Source: Clarireedia homoeocarpa (lineage: Eukaryota > Ascomycota > Leotiomycetes > Helotiales > Rutstroemiaceae). From it: DNA of 64,000 nucleotides. A program made the translations under genes and the position numbers. The stretch covers positions 131,443 to 195,442 of the forward strand of contig LNKV01000030.1 of the NCBI GenBank assembly GCA_001465935.1. The letters run 5' to 3'. Under the pieces are notes generated by a model. The model saw nothing but the letters and a program-made list of their open reading frames with translations, made no database searches and was not told the DNA's origin. Within the stretch, counting starts at the first letter, position 1; each line of letters begins with the position of its first letter. Below are positions 23,804 to 36,753 of the stretch, piece by piece.

Positions 23804-26800
23804 TTATCCGCTAGTTGAACCAAGGACCCCATTCGCCCAACGCGCTACATTAGCACCAGCGAAATTCGTCCTCCCTTCTCCAACCACATCATCACCTCCA
23901 ACTCGGAAACTTTCTGGCGGACCAAGGTAACTCTTTCTTACACCACCTAGGTTTATGATCACTAAGAAAAAAGATTTGTTAGCATAACTAGTCGTTGCAG
24001 ATATATTTCCACCCACAGAATTGAATGAATACAGAGCTTTGGTACGAAAATAAGGGGAAATAAAATAAAAAGGAAATAAAGAGGAAAAGAGGAAAAGTTT
24101 ATGTGTATTGTGCGTGAACGACCACGCCATACATACCTTTCTGAAAGACCACACCTGGCTCGATGGCCCAGATCTTCAACGTATGCGCGCCTGCCTTCGC
24201 CAACGCTTTATGGTTGGTAGTCGTCGTGTTCCCACTGCTCTGGCCCCATACCCCATCCACGACCGCGCCCGACCACCCCGTGGGAAAGATAGACGTGCTC
24301 ACACTACTAGGCACGTATTGAATGATCTGGGGGCTCTCATCATCGATCGCAATCGCGTACTTAAGCGTTCTGATCTTCCCGTTTTGATTCAGCGATGGCG
24401 AAAGATACAGCGTTATCGTCGCCTTCTGCACAGGTGTGAAGGTGTAGAGGTTATACGATAACACTGGTCCGGTGGCAGGATCTTGTGTCGGTGCCAAGAC
24501 GGGATAGAGAGTCACGCCGGAATGTGTACGGCCAAGACCGGCGAGCGTGATATACGAGGTTCCGTTGACCGAGGTCGAAAGAGATGTGTGTTCTGCTTCG
24601 AATGCAATGTAGCCGTCTGATTCGACGAATCCGTTGGTGAAGTCACTCGGGACGACGGTGTTGTTTACGGGGAGTATCACGGATGGTGGACCGTAGTTGC
24701 CCCATTGCCCGGCTTCGCAGCCGGAGTTGATGTCGATTTGCACGGTGGTGCGGTTGGGGGCCGGGGGCGCGGACGCCCAGTCCACGCTCACGTAGACGCG
24801 GGTGTCGGTTCCGTTGGTGCCACCGCTGATGCCGGATGAGGGAGAGATTTTCACGTACGGCTGGGAGGCGTTGACGGTCCAGGAGCAGCTGTCGAGGCCA
24901 CGGGCAAAGATGTCGATGTACCGGGTTTTGGGCCCGTACGGATCCATCGGGGGCAGAGTGAGGACATCGGATGATAGGGTGTGGTAGTTGTCATCTCCGG
25001 ATACGGTGGCATTCAATCCCTCTACTCCGACGCCAATGTTACCCGCTACGGATGTTTCTAGATCTTGAACCAGGGACATTGGTGGAAGGGCATTTCTCAT
25101 GGGTTGTTGCCAATAATCATAGCCAAAATGGGGTTCTAGAGATGTCAGTCGAGGCAACACTGTAGTGTTTGTTCAACTTACGATCGAGCATATGGTTCCA
25201 CTTTCCACCTAAAAGATCATGATATCTCTGCGTCAAATTATGATCTTTCTTGAACAGACTCACAACCTCCTGGAAGACATCATTCGCAGCATTTCTCTTC
25301 TGCTCGGTGTACAGCGCATTCTTACCAGCGCCAATATGAATCTGATTTACGACTTGACCGCCCAACACAGGCTGCAGAATCATTTCATAATAAGCTGGTT
25401 TCCACGCATCATCCAGTTTGTCATACACCGCTTGTGCTTCTGTAGCCAACTGATTCCATTGCTCGAGAATCGCATCAGCTTCGTTGTAATTGATATAAGA
25501 ATATACAGTCATATCGATATTCTCATACTTGCGACGTGCAGCGTACATGCCGTACCGACCGACGATTGAAGAGATGTTCCCTGCGAATTCAGCGCCGAAT
25601 TCACGCGTGGCCCAGAGCGTAAGCCAGATTGGTACGCTGTCGTATCCCCAGGTCGGTGTGCTGTATGCGAGGTCGAGGAAGTGGTTGATGGGTATTTCGA
25701 GGGGTTTGAGATCGCCTACGTTGAGCATCCAGATGCGATTTGCTTGGCGGGCTGAGGCGAGATGCATCTACTTCTTGTCAGTATGCGTTATTAGCGTCAA
25801 CTTTTGAAAAACATACCTGCTCGACCGTCTTCTCAAGCTGGATAGTATTGATCCACTTGTAATCTCTTGGTGGTCCGACAAAATCGACATGGTAATAAAC
25901 ACCTATTTCCATCATCGTCAGCACCACACAGTCCTCTTTACCCATCATAATTTGCAAAAAGAAAACCCACCAGCACCACCACTCCTTGCCGTCTCGTTGG
26001 CCAACGGCAGCCGCCTAATATCTCCAAAATTATCATCCGCCCACAAAAGCGTAATATCATCCGGCACCGTCATGCCCGCCTCATAATAACCCTGTACCTC
26101 GCTATACAAACACCACAGCTGCGGGATTTCCTCGACCTGCGTGCCATTAAACACCTCGCCGAAAATCTCCCTCTGTTTCGTCACGACATTTTTCAACACA
26201 GCGATGGCCTCCGCTTGCGTGAGTGAGATGGCATTGTCGCCAGAGCCGCGCATGGCCATGGTGAATAGAGAGTTGGCTAAGTAGGGTGCAGCGCGCTGGG
26301 CGCCGTATTTGAAAAATGGGATCACGGAGGCGTTGTTGGTGTCGTATTCCCATTGGCCGTTGCCACCGTATTCTTTGCCGAAGACGTTCCATTCCTTGGT
26401 TGCGCGCATCATTGGCTCTGGTTTTTGGGTTAGTACGAGATTATGAATGAGGTGCGGAATAGACTCACCGGTGTGACTCGTGCCCATCACGATTCCGTAG
26501 GCATCGGATAGTGGCTGGTTGGCGTAGTCGTCGACGTTGAACATGCTGTCCCATTGGGCTGGCCAGAAGTAGTTTGCGCGCAGACGGAGAAGAAGCTCGA
26601 AGACTCGGGAGTGGAAATAATGATTGAAACCTGCCCCGTATTTACCCCGTGGATAATTCGCACTAAAGAGTTATTAGTCACTGTATTACGTCCGGAACGG
26701 AAGAGGGAGAACCTACTTGACCCAATTGGTCAACGCCGGCTGTTCGTCATTCAAGAAGATGCCACGATACCTCACACTCGGACTCGGCTGTATCTTCAGA

Positions 26801-27807
26801 ACCTGCGTCCCACCCGGAAGAGATCTCCACGGACCTGGACCCCCTGGACCCCCTGGACCGAAATTTTGTGCCTTCCCAGTCAAAGCCCACACACCGTCCT
26901 GTTGTCTCACCGGTACATCTGCCCACCAATACCACGGACTTATACCAGCCTGTTCACTGATATCGTAGAGTCCGTAGATTGTACCTCTCACATCGGCACC
27001 GACGATTACCATGGCTTGAGCTACACCTGGCAAGGGATTCTGTATGATGACTGACATGAACGATTCCCATTTGCCTTTAATTGGGGCGGTGTCAAGAAGT
27101 CCGGCGTTGACAAGGTAAGTGATGAGTGGCGACTTGGAGACTGTCCCGACTATGAGAACAGTCGATGCTGGGTTAGAGGGCAGCAGTGTTGGACCCGTGA
27201 AGTTCTGTACTGGTCCAAGTGTGTACTATGTTCCGGTCAGCTTTTGTTTGTCCAGTTACAATTGCCATAAATTGATGCCTCTACAGAACGCTTCAAAAAT
27301 GACTTCCTGATCAATATTACTAGAGTAATTTGAGGAACTTACATTGACATCACTAGTTGGTGCTCTATACGTATAGAGCGCGGTAGTCCCTCCACTTGCA
27401 GCAGTCTCCGTTGCATTATGTCCCGAATCACCACCCGGAACCGCGACATCTCCCACTACCCCACCATTTCCATTACCATTTCCCGAGCCCCAGCGACGGT
27501 GCGGAGCAGGATTAGCATGGGCTTTCGATACATTAGAAGCAGAACTTTCATCCCAATATGCCAATGTCAAATTCTCGCCTACGACCTTTCCCAGATCACT
27601 AGCTAAATCGTCCGCTGCGCGTAGAACCGCCCACCATTCTTCCTGGCTGACTAAAATCTGTGCACCAAGGCCTTTACCAGCAATTTGTAACAGGGTACCG
27701 TTGCTGGGTTTCGTCGTGGTGACAGTTGGGGTCTGACCTAGGGCGTAACTCCATGGGACATGGATTGCGAAGGACGCAAGTAGGAGAGGAAGACAAGAGA
27801 CCCTCAT
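23804..27807 (-). CDS. Secreted GH115 xylan alpha-1,2-glucuronidase
   Basis: Eight exons in transcription order: 27807..27343, 27225..26717, 26662..26469, 26417..25971, 25902..25817, 25767..25182, 25135..24137 and 23961..23804. They sum to 3444 bp in one frame, giving 1147 residues. A signal peptide begins the protein (MRVSCLPLLLASFAIHVPWSYA). GH115 family stretches include GADVRGTIYGLYDISEQAG, SPWYWWADVP, VRYRGIFLNDEQPAL, NYFWPAQWDSMF, SHTEPMMRATKEWN, LWADDNFGDIRRLP and VYYHVDFVGPPRDYKW. The C-terminal domain ends with NLGGVRKSYLGPPESF. The enzyme removes (4-O-methyl)glucuronic acid from glucuronoxylan outside the cell. The last intron is long (175 bp); reading into it would swap the final residues for a short alternative tail. 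Family call is very firm. Confidence 0.93.
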
Positions 27808-28883
27808 GGTGTCTTGACATTGAAGGGAAAGGAAAAAGGAAAGCAGATCTAGGTGAACAGAATATATAAGAGATTTACACCGCATTATCGTATGAACTAA
27901 AGGCTAATTCGGTCATACCAAGGAATACGAAATGGAGAATATTACCGGCATACAATCCCACTCTCTTCAAGCCTGCTTTGAGTAGGTGATTACCTTAGGG
28001 TATATGTGCGTATACATATACATTACATACCACAAACAATTTCCTCCAATCAAATTGTTCGACTAGGATTATACCATACGAGAATTTGTTGTACCTTACA
28101 TGCTATTTACCCTTCGCTCAAAACGTTTGTAGATTGAGGGTGTAGTTGAGCCGGCGGGGAGAGGTGCGGAGGATCGGCAAATATATTTTGCGGGGTTGTC
28201 AAATTCGGCCTTTGCTTTTAGGCTAAAGTGCGCGATGCAGAACAACATAGCAGCCCCATCGAGAGTTCTGCTTTTTACCTTTAGACAAATATACCCGGAC
28301 CAATCGGCTGCCTCTCCATTCGATCTAGCAGTATTGTACCGAAGATGTATACCAACTATGGCAGTGAATGACGGACGAGAGCAACCCGCCAAGACAAACC
28401 CGCCAAGACAAGAGGCAAGGGAACTATATATGTAGACTAGATCACGAACAACCTGAATAAAGATGAAATTTTTTTCTTGGATTATAGAGAATACGCGGAT
28501 GTAAAGATCGCCAACCTTGAGGTACTTACAAGCAGGTCGAAAACCACTTCTCTTTGCTCCAGTGCCGCACCCTTCAAATAATCCATTAAGCCGTTCTCCA
28601 TAAGCCCGGAGCCCTCCAATGACGCAACTTACCATGTCCCCCATAGACGAGAAAATATTCCAATACTCCGAAAGTAGACGCTAAAGTCAGAAGACGAACA
28701 TTAAGATAACACAAGGTCGAACATATTGCCGAAAGACTTAGCTGTTTCCCCAGCACCATTCCTCCACGGATACCTCGTAATTCCACCATCGCGTGGAGCG
28801 TAGTGTCCCCAAAGAAGTAACAAAAGAGTCTCGAACATATTCTAGACAAGGCATTTATTGGTGTTTCGACGTCTCATGTGAGT
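27808..28883. other. Intergenic region between GH115 and BuGZ-like genes
   Basis: Holds the GH115 promoter side, with an AT-rich TATATA stretch about 55 bp upstream of its start, and the 3' flank of the BuGZ-like gene. Minus-strand frames at 28096-28644 and 28586-28849 have donor-like GTAAGT sites but no recognisable protein, so I do not call a gene. Confidence 0.45.
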
Positions 28884-30540
28884 TTAGTTGTCGACTGTGC
28901 CGGCAACACCAGGAACAGTGTTTGTATCGACAAGAACTGATTCAGTCTTTCCTTCTGGGACAAATGCGTACCTGGGCATCTTGGCCATCTTCTCTTCTGG
29001 ACTGACCTCATTGTCTGAATAAATCATCTTCATTGGCTTATCTTTCTTCGTCTTCTTCTCTGTAGCTTCTGTATTGGCATCTGCTTTTGATTCTGTCTTG
29101 TCAGAAATTTCGGCTACAGCGGTAGTATTTTCGGGGGTTTCGGTTTTCGTTGCATCGATCGAATCCTTCTTTGGTGGTTTAATGCCAGCCTCTGCCATTC
29201 TGATTATCTTGTCAATGTCGTCAGCTTCTCTAGCCGCGCCTGAGACCAGATCATCCACAGTCGAAGCGTTAGTTGCATGGTCTCCAGTGAAACCTGGAGG
29301 CTGAGGATAAGCAGGCGGTATAGCTGGATTTTGGTCTTGTGCAGTCCATCCATTGCCTGCCCACCCACCTTGTTGATGCAGCTGCTGCATTTGATACTGA
29401 CGAACCTGAGGCGCACCAAACGATGGACGCTGAGGAAGACCTGGTGCAGGTGGTAAACTTGGAGGTCGGTTTGGCAGCGCGCTGTGCGCTGGTGGTGTGT
29501 GAGATGGCGGTGGATGATAACCATTGAATGACCCTGGCGGCGAGCCCGCCGCGAATGGGGGGCTGCCTTGAAAGATTTGCGGAGGCTGCTGGAAACCGGT
29601 AGGGGAGAAAGCTGGTTGTGACGGGTATTGCGGCGGTGGCGAGAATTGGGGCTGGTACGGCTGACCTGGGGGGCCAGAATAAGCTGGATTGGGGTAAGTA
29701 GGTGTGTTTTGGCTATGTGGCTCTTGAGGAAATGAGCCATAAGCCGCACCTTGTGTAGCACCATAACTTGCTGGGGGTGGGGGAAAAGGAGAGGCATTCT
29801 AGAATGTGAATTAGTATAGTGTGGAAAATAAGATGACGTTTGTACTTACAAATGCACCAGGGCTTTGGTTCATAGGACTCGCTGCACTATTCAAAGGGGT
29901 ATTCCCGCCACTACTATTCGCAGCTTGCTCAGCTTTTCGCGCTTTGTGCTCTGCTAACCTTTTCTTCAACTCAGCAGGAGACTCAAACTTGGGCTTCTTC
30001 GCCTGCGAATTGGCATTTGCAGTTCCGGGCGCAGGATTCCCAGTAGCTGCGCGACGCTCCGATTCGGCTTGATAGAATCCTGCTATGATGCGCTGGTTGT
30101 GTGCTTGAACCACATCCTCCGGGATACCTTCCATGCCAAAGATTTCGACCTCGAGACCCTGTCTGTTCGGCAGTGAGTTGTCCACACTTGCGAGAGTCTC
30201 TTTATGAACCTGATTCATATGAACGGATAAACCTGTAGATTGGCGCGATTAGCGTCCGACTCGGTGCAATACAGTGTTTGTTGATAGTGATAAACCTACC
30301 GCCAGCAGTGTTCAATCGTCGACCACATCTCTCACACTTGAAATGCTTCGCTTTCTGATGGGATATTAAGATTTTTAAATCGTCAAAGTCGCGCTCGCCT
30401 GTAGTTTTGAAGAGTAAGATCAGCAATGCTCTGCAAATGGAGAGTAGTTGCGACGACGCGCTCAACTTACAGTAATAACACCATGGACGAGCCAACAGCT
30501 CCTCGATATCCGGATGACCGCGCTTCTTCTTTCCTACCAT
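28884..30540 (-). CDS. BuGZ/ZNF207-like C2H2 zinc-finger protein
   Basis: Exons 30540..30471, 30398..30300, 30232..29850 and 29798..28884 give 488 residues. The N-terminus carries two C2H2-type fingers in the order CYYCERDFDDLKILISHQKAKH and CERCGRRLNTAGGLSVHMNQVH, starting after MVGKKKRGHPDIEELLARPW. This layout and the following segment (NRQGLEVEIFGMEGIPE) are hallmarks of ZNF207/BuGZ. The middle is a long Pro/Gln/Tyr-rich disordered region and the tail is Lys/Glu-rich. In animals BuGZ binds microtubules and stabilises the checkpoint protein Bub3, and it also takes part in splicing. The Bub3-binding GLEBS motif is not obvious here. Start: the only ATG in frame before the fingers. Confidence 0.88.
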
Positions 30541-31884
30541 GTTGTCGAGTGGTGGCAAAGTAAACTGGTTTCTAATTTGATAATAAGAAGTCGCTGATAA
30601 TGGTTATATGGGAAGGTAATGGATCCGTAATAAACAATGCGGAGCGGAGGACAAGATAAGGGTCAACTTCCTTCCAGCGATACTCCAGATTCGCGAAGTC
30701 TCAACCTTTTTCGGTCGGCAAATTTCGAACCTAGCGCTTCCGTCACGTGATTCAGACCACATTCTGGGACTTGTGGAAATTTTCGCTTCAAGAGAAATAT
30801 TTTCTTGCCCGACATGTATAACCTCTCACTCCATCAACATAAAAAAAAATACACATCGGCAACAGGAAAAAAAAAACAGGACAGAGGTTATACGATGGCC
30901 TTTAAGGACAGGAAGTGTTCTTGAGTTTTTGCTCGTAGCACTCTGGGAGAATAGAGAAAAGGTTTGTGCCATGTACAGCAGACTATTGGTGGAAAAGGGA
31001 AAACATGGAAGCAACACCTTGATCAATCACTCAGCTGTAACGGCATTCATGAATGAGACTCTTCTCCGGGGGAGCCTTTCAGTATCTTCACGTCTTGTGT
31101 CGATATTGGATGGAGGTTGAAAAGGGGCATCGTCCTTCGGGACTTTATCTTCACAGAGGACATGTTGCAAGACTAATAGCAGGACCTTCATAGTCCATAC
31201 TCCTACTCTTCACGAGCTTTCCACAGGAGTGTGGCTCCTTGCGTACCTACATTCACATATATCTACATAGCCATCTTTATAATCATCAATAAGTTTTCTG
31301 ATCTCTGGTCTCTGGTCTCTGGGACCTTGAAACTTAGAATAGCCGTCGTCTTTTGTGTTCTACTCCTATATCTGGCCGGAACCAGCCTAGGACGCCTAGT
31401 CCACTGTCTGGCCTCGTCTAGTCTAGTCCACGATGCTTGTAATAATGATTCGTTATTGATAGTCTGTCAGCAGTTTGGAGCTAATCCCTGGCACGACTGC
31501 ACAACTGCACGACTACAAACCTGCATAGACGGCCGGAGTTCGAACGTCCTCCATGGATCACGATCCTCAATACCGTCTCGCCGGCATTGGCCTGATGGGA
31601 GAACATTTGGACGCTCAAACCCGGATTAGGACGATGTTCACATGGGTATTTTGGGAACGAAACAAGCTTTCTTACCAGTCCATCCCCCACCATTCACGCT
31701 TGTGCCAAGTAACGTCATTCTTTTCACATGAGAGCTTCAGACCGTATCTCGGCCCTGCTATCGCCATGTAGAATTTCAATAGCACCAACCGCTTGTCTAT
31801 TTCATATATGAGTGCAACCTCCGAATTCTCTTCCACGCCTTTTCCTCCGTCTCATTGTAAGCCTCCAACCATATCTGATGTTTC
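30541..31884. other. Divergent promoter region between BuGZ-like (-) and malic enzyme (+)
   Basis: About 1.3 kb with A-runs near 30840-30880 and a CTCTGGTCTCTGGT tandem motif near 31300-31320. Several ATG frames are short and unconvincing. It must contain both promoters. Confidence 0.5.
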
Positions 31885-34054
31885 ATGGCTTTGAGCTGCA
31901 AGCGGATTATTGGTCCCGTCAAGCACAAGCTTAATCTCACCACAACCGCAACCCCACATCACCAATACAACATCACCCCAAGAGCAAGTCGTCAGCTCTC
32001 AACAATGTCCTCAGACGCCCCCCAGAGACATATCTCGTCTCATCACAAGAGAACCAAGCCGAATGAGAAACATCCTCAGTTTGGTCATCTTCCGCTCAGC
32101 ACCAGTGGCCCCATAGAGTGCGCGTTGACCGGCTCAGCTCTTCTCAACACGCCATATCTAAACAAGGGAGCCGGCTTTCCCGCTGAAGAGAGAAGGCAGT
32201 TCAAATTGACGGGACTGTTACCACAACATGTATCCAGTTTCGAGGAACAAGTCCACCGAGCATATCAACAATATAGCTCTAGACCAGACGATTTGGCGAA
32301 GAACACTTTCATGACCTCCTTAGCGGAACAAAATGAGGTCCTTTATTTCCGGGTAAGCTCTTGGTTACTAATTGAGGATGTCTGAAGGAATCATGAAATT
32401 CTGACTCATGATTAGTTAATTCACGATCACCTGAAGGAAATGTTCTCCATCATCTATACTCCAACCGAAGGTGATGCAATCCAAAACTATTCTCGATTGT
32501 TCCGAAGACCTCAGGGTTGTTTTCTAAATATCAATGATGTTGACCGTGTGCATGATGACTTGGCTCAATGGGGCGGACCAGATGACATTGATTATATTGT
32601 AGTGACCGGTAAGCTTCCATGCACGAGAGACCATGGAGAAGTAGCTCACGGAAGGCACAGACGGCGAGGAAATCCTCGGAATTGGTGACCAAGGCGTCGG
32701 TGGTATTCTAATTTCGGTCGCAAAACTAGTCTTGGCAACCCTGTGTGCTGGCATTCACCCAAGTAGAACCTTACCGGTTGTTTTAGATTGCGGGACGGAT
32801 AATGAAGAGCTACTTAACGACGAACTGTATCTTGGCTTGAGGAAGCCTCGGACACATGGTAAGGAATATGACGAATTTGTGGACAAGTTTGTTCAATCGG
32901 CGAGGAAGTTGTACCCTAAAGCTTACATCCATTTCGAAGATTTCGGTCTGCCAAATGGTGAGTTGAATCATACATAGAGAGAATGTACAAAGCTGATGGT
33001 TCCTAGCTCGCCGACTTCTTGATCATTACCGCCCTCAAATTCCCTGCTTCAACGATGATATACAGGGAACAGGCTGCGTAACCTTAGCTGCAATGATGGC
33101 AGGGCTTCACGTGAGCAATACAAAACTTCAGGACATGAGAATGGTTGTCTTTGGAGCTGGCACAGCCGGGATGGGTATCGCAGATCAGGTGAGAGATGCT
33201 ATAGCGGCCGATAGTAACAAGTCCAAAGAAGAAGCTGCAAAACAGATCTGGTACGTTAATTCTAACGTCTCTCTTCTATAGTTTGGTACATAACTAACAA
33301 TTCAAGGTGTGTTGACAAACCTGGACTACTTCTAAAAAGTCATGGCGACAAGCTCATGCCCGCGCAAGTTTCCTATGCTCGCGATGACTCAGAATGGGAA
33401 GGAAAAGATCATGCCAATCTCCTCGAAGTGATCAAGGAAGTGAAACCTCATGTGCTCATCGGCACGTCAACTAAACCGAAAACCTTCACCAAAGAGATCA
33501 TCACTGAGATGTCAGCCCACGTCGACCGACCCATTATCTTCCCACTCAGCAACCCCACTCGTCTACACGAAGCCGATCCCAAAGACATCAACGAGTGGTC
33601 TAAAGGCAAAGCTCTAATTTCTACTGGTTCCCCTTTCCCACCCGTTTCTTACAACGGCAAAGAATACGAAGTCGCAGAATGCAATAACTCCACTTGTTTC
33701 CCTGGAATTGGTCTCGGATGCGTTCTCTCTCGCAGCAAGCTGCTGAGCGATAAGATGCTTGTCGCGGCTGTGAAAGCGCTCGCTGCGCAGAGTCCAGCGC
33801 TCAAGGATCCGGATAAGGGATTGTTGCCTGATGTGATGGATGTGCGAGAGATCAGCGTTCATATTGCGAAGGCGGTGATCCAGACAGCTGTGGATGAGGG
33901 GCTGGCGCAGGAGAAGGATATCCCAAGCGAGGATGAATCATTGGAGGAGTGGATTAGAGAACAGATGTGGGATTCGAAATACAGGCCGTTGAAGCTGGTG
34001 GGGAAAGAAGAGGCAAGCAGGTCGGCGAAGGGTGAAAGTGGTATTGCCACTTAG
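31885..34054 (+). CDS. NAD(P)-dependent malic enzyme, probably mitochondrial
   Basis: Exons 31885..32352, 32416..32608, 32661..32957, 33007..33250 and 33307..34054 give 649 residues with consistent phases. The first 40 residues are basic and Ser/Thr-rich with few acids, so they probably form a mitochondrial presequence. Malic enzyme motifs: NTPYLNKGAGFP, IYTPTEGDAIQNYSRL, VVTDGEEILGIGDQGVGGI, FEDFGLPNARRLL, FNDDIQGTGCV with the metal-binding Asp pair, the nucleotide-binding GAGTAGMGIADQ, and PLSNPTRLHEADP. It decarboxylates malate to pyruvate while reducing NAD+ or NADP+. Coenzyme choice cannot be read safely. The exon 3 acceptor was chosen because it restores VVTDGEE. Confidence 0.93.
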
Positions 34055-35268
34055 CGCTAGAAGTGGACTGCATAGACTTGGATAGATTATTAGATATATT
34101 TCCATTAGATAAAGATAATTCTTCTCTTCTCTTCTACTCAGATATCGGGTGGCTTTCAAAGTCCAAATACGCAATATGTGATCAACGACTCTGGATTTTC
34201 CCCTTCCAGAACTTAGTCACACTTCTATCTCCGTTCTCAGCCTCAATCCAAACAATCGCGAAGTCAAGCAAGGATTACTAATCCCTCCACCTGGTGGCTT
34301 AGCAAGTCACTTGGTAAATAACTTTCTAATCAAAAAGTTCATGGATAAGCAATGCTGACGCTGACACACCTACAGACCACCTGCCATCTCCGCGAATGTA
34401 GAACATCAAATCTTTGAACTAGGTTCGGACGACGGCAAAAAGAGAGAATCATCGGATTCTCTCCCTAGTTGCAGTTTTGTCCGGTCATAAATCTTGCTAG
34501 TTTGTCTGCATTTGTGGAGAAAACAAATTAGACTACCCGTCACTAAACAACAGGGCGAGACGGAGGGTGTAATAAGTTATCGACAGAGCTATGCTGTAAA
34601 TCCGATTTGGATTCTTCGGTTTACTCAGCAACAAAAGATGTTGACTTGTTCGAATCCAAATTGGACATTGATAGAATAGCTATCCTGAGATTCGACGGCA
34701 TTCTCGAAAGTTGATGTATGTTGAACGTCGAAAGTCGGAAAGCTAGTCAATGAATAGACACAGCCCCTGGTGCGCAGATAGAACGAACTGACGAGGGAAC
34801 TGGCTGAAAACCTAATAACGATGTAGGTGTATGGTTGCTTGTAAAGTGGCTTTTGTTAACTGTATACATACATACATGCATGTAAGGTGGTCGTTTGCGA
34901 GATTCTGCCCAACAAACGTTCGAGTGTAGTCACACCGCTGCGAAGATCCGTGTTATGATTAGTGAGCATGCACTTCAGACCGTCTTTGGGTAGACTATCA
35001 GGTCATGCTCGGTTATTGAGGTACTCGGGGTTTAGGGGGCTGAGAAAGTTCATTGCGCAAGGAACACCTCGCTACAATATCGTCCATGTGAAGAACAAGC
35101 CCGGAGACGGCACGATATTCAGACCGAGAGATATAATCATCGTCTCCTGTGAGAAGTATATAAAGGGTCGTGGATTGCCCCTCTATGACTCTAGCAGCAG
35201 CAGCATATCTCCTCTTCACCTCTTTCTAGCTCCAAGAACTCCAATCAGCTCTCCCAAATAACAGAAAG
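34055..35268. other. Intergenic region between malic enzyme and small secreted protein
   Basis: About 1.2 kb, AT-rich near the malic enzyme end, with a CATACATACATGCATG simple run near 34865-34880. No supported gene. The TATA element of the next gene is listed separately. Confidence 0.5.
35157..35164 (+). promoter_or_regulatory. TATA box of the small secreted protein gene
   Basis: TATATAAA stands about 105 bp before the start codon, a good match to consensus, and suggests a strongly regulated gene. Confidence 0.5.
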
Positions 35269-35882
35269 ATGTATATCCCGCTAATTGCTCGAGCAGCAGC
35301 TCTCGCCACAGCAATCACCTCCCCGTTCCATGCAGACAGAGACGCATCGCCATCTGCTGTAGCAGAATTCCAAATCGTGAAAAGAAATATCGGTGGTGTA
35401 AGTCGTCACCTTGATCAGCTTATTGCCCAGAACGTTCTAATACATTAAATAGGTTGAGATCTGTACCGATCAGAACTGGAGCGGAACTTGCGGATATGCG
35501 GTTCAGCCGCTCAAAACCTGTATTGTGTTGACCTCGCCATGGTAATCTTGTTTTCTTCCCTGCCTATCTCCCTCATCTTCTCGCTACATCCATCCAATCT
35601 CAATGCTAGTTCATACACCCTCCCCTTTTCTGTCCAAAAGATCGAAATCTAACAATCACTCTCTCTTTCTCTCTCAGGTACCACAGTATCACCTCCATGG
35701 GCCCCGATGATGGCACCGTATGCCAGTTGTTCCAAAACAGCCAATGTTCTGGCACGAACATCTGGATTGAGTATCCAGGCACTGGAGCCCTCCAGGACTA
35801 TGGCTGGAACGATGTTATTGGCAGTTTTGAGTGCTATTCGGGACACAACTGGAATGGAACGAACGTTATTCCCGCGGCGTAG
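35269..35882 (+). CDS. Small secreted six-cysteine protein, beta/gamma-crystallin-like
   Basis: Exons 35269..35397, 35453..35541 and 35678..35882 give 140 residues. The N-terminus is a signal-like hydrophobic stretch (MYIPLIARAAALATAI). It is followed by a short pro-region ending in the dibasic site VKR near residue 39, so Kex2-type processing is likely. The mature part has six Cys (in EICTDQNWSGTC, KTCIV, VCQLF, QCSG and FECYS), allowing three disulfides. The pattern of Tyr/Trp, SITSMGPDDG and WNDVIGSFEC resembles fungal small secreted proteins with a beta/gamma-crystallin or killer-protein-like fold. Function could be effector-like, antimicrobial or structural; nothing in the sequence decides. 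The intron phases strongly support the model. Confidence 0.75.
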
Positions 35883-36753
35883 ACGAGACGAGAATATGGG
35901 GCTGATCTGGGGGGAATGGTTGTAGTGGTGAGGATTTGAGATGGAGAGGATGATATGAACGGTAGAATGACTGTTTTATGATAGATGAGTACTTATGACA
36001 GAATGAATGCTATGCCATTTTGTAGACTGTGGTTTCTTCTATAAGCATGAACGTGGTGGAAGGAAATCATAAATCTGATTTAAAGTGAGAGACGGAGCAA
36101 GTGAGGCACCATATTCTTTTGTCCTACCAAGCGGAAAAGCTACATATGAGGTTGCGAGACTTTCGCGCTATTCAAGCACCGAGTTATGATGCAGCATAGA
36201 AAGTAGTGCCGGGTTCACTATGTTCACCGAACTACGGGAGAGATACTACGGGACAAAGAATACATACTGTAGTATAGTAATTAGTACGTGAGAGCTGGTA
36301 TAGCCTGGCTCTTCCTCCCACTTAGTTTGGAATGAACAACCCGATTCAAAAGCATTCATTTGGCATATATTGTGACTAAGTGAGGTGCTGTGAGAGTCTA
36401 CGTTCAAGAAGAGACGCAAGATCAGCAAGTCTAACCTTTTGGGAAGGGTACTCAGTCTCTTGCCAGGGCAAAGCTGACGCAGTAGGGGAAGTTGTAAATG
36501 AATCTTCATCAATTTTGTTGTAACAGCACGATTAGTAATTTTCACTCTGTTAGATAGTGTTATTTTCAAAATGTATAAAGGCCATCGAGAGACTCAAAGA
36601 TGCGATGCTAACTGCACCACTCATGCTCGTTGGTTCCCGTACCTGAGGATGTGCTGACCAATTTAGCTTAGCTTAGCTTCCTGCAGTGCCTGATTTTAGC
36701 CTTGGAGGGAAAGAAATCCTGTTCCATTGATCTCTCCACCTTGCATCTTCAAA
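35883..36753. other. Intergenic region before the kinase-like gene
   Basis: No supported gene. A TTAGCTTAGCTTAGC short tandem run is near 36663-36678. Confidence 0.5.

Noticed and set aside
28096..28849. Two overlapping minus-strand frames, one with an ATG and GTAAGT donor-like sites
   Set aside because: Products are unlike any family and the two frames cannot be joined with matching phase.
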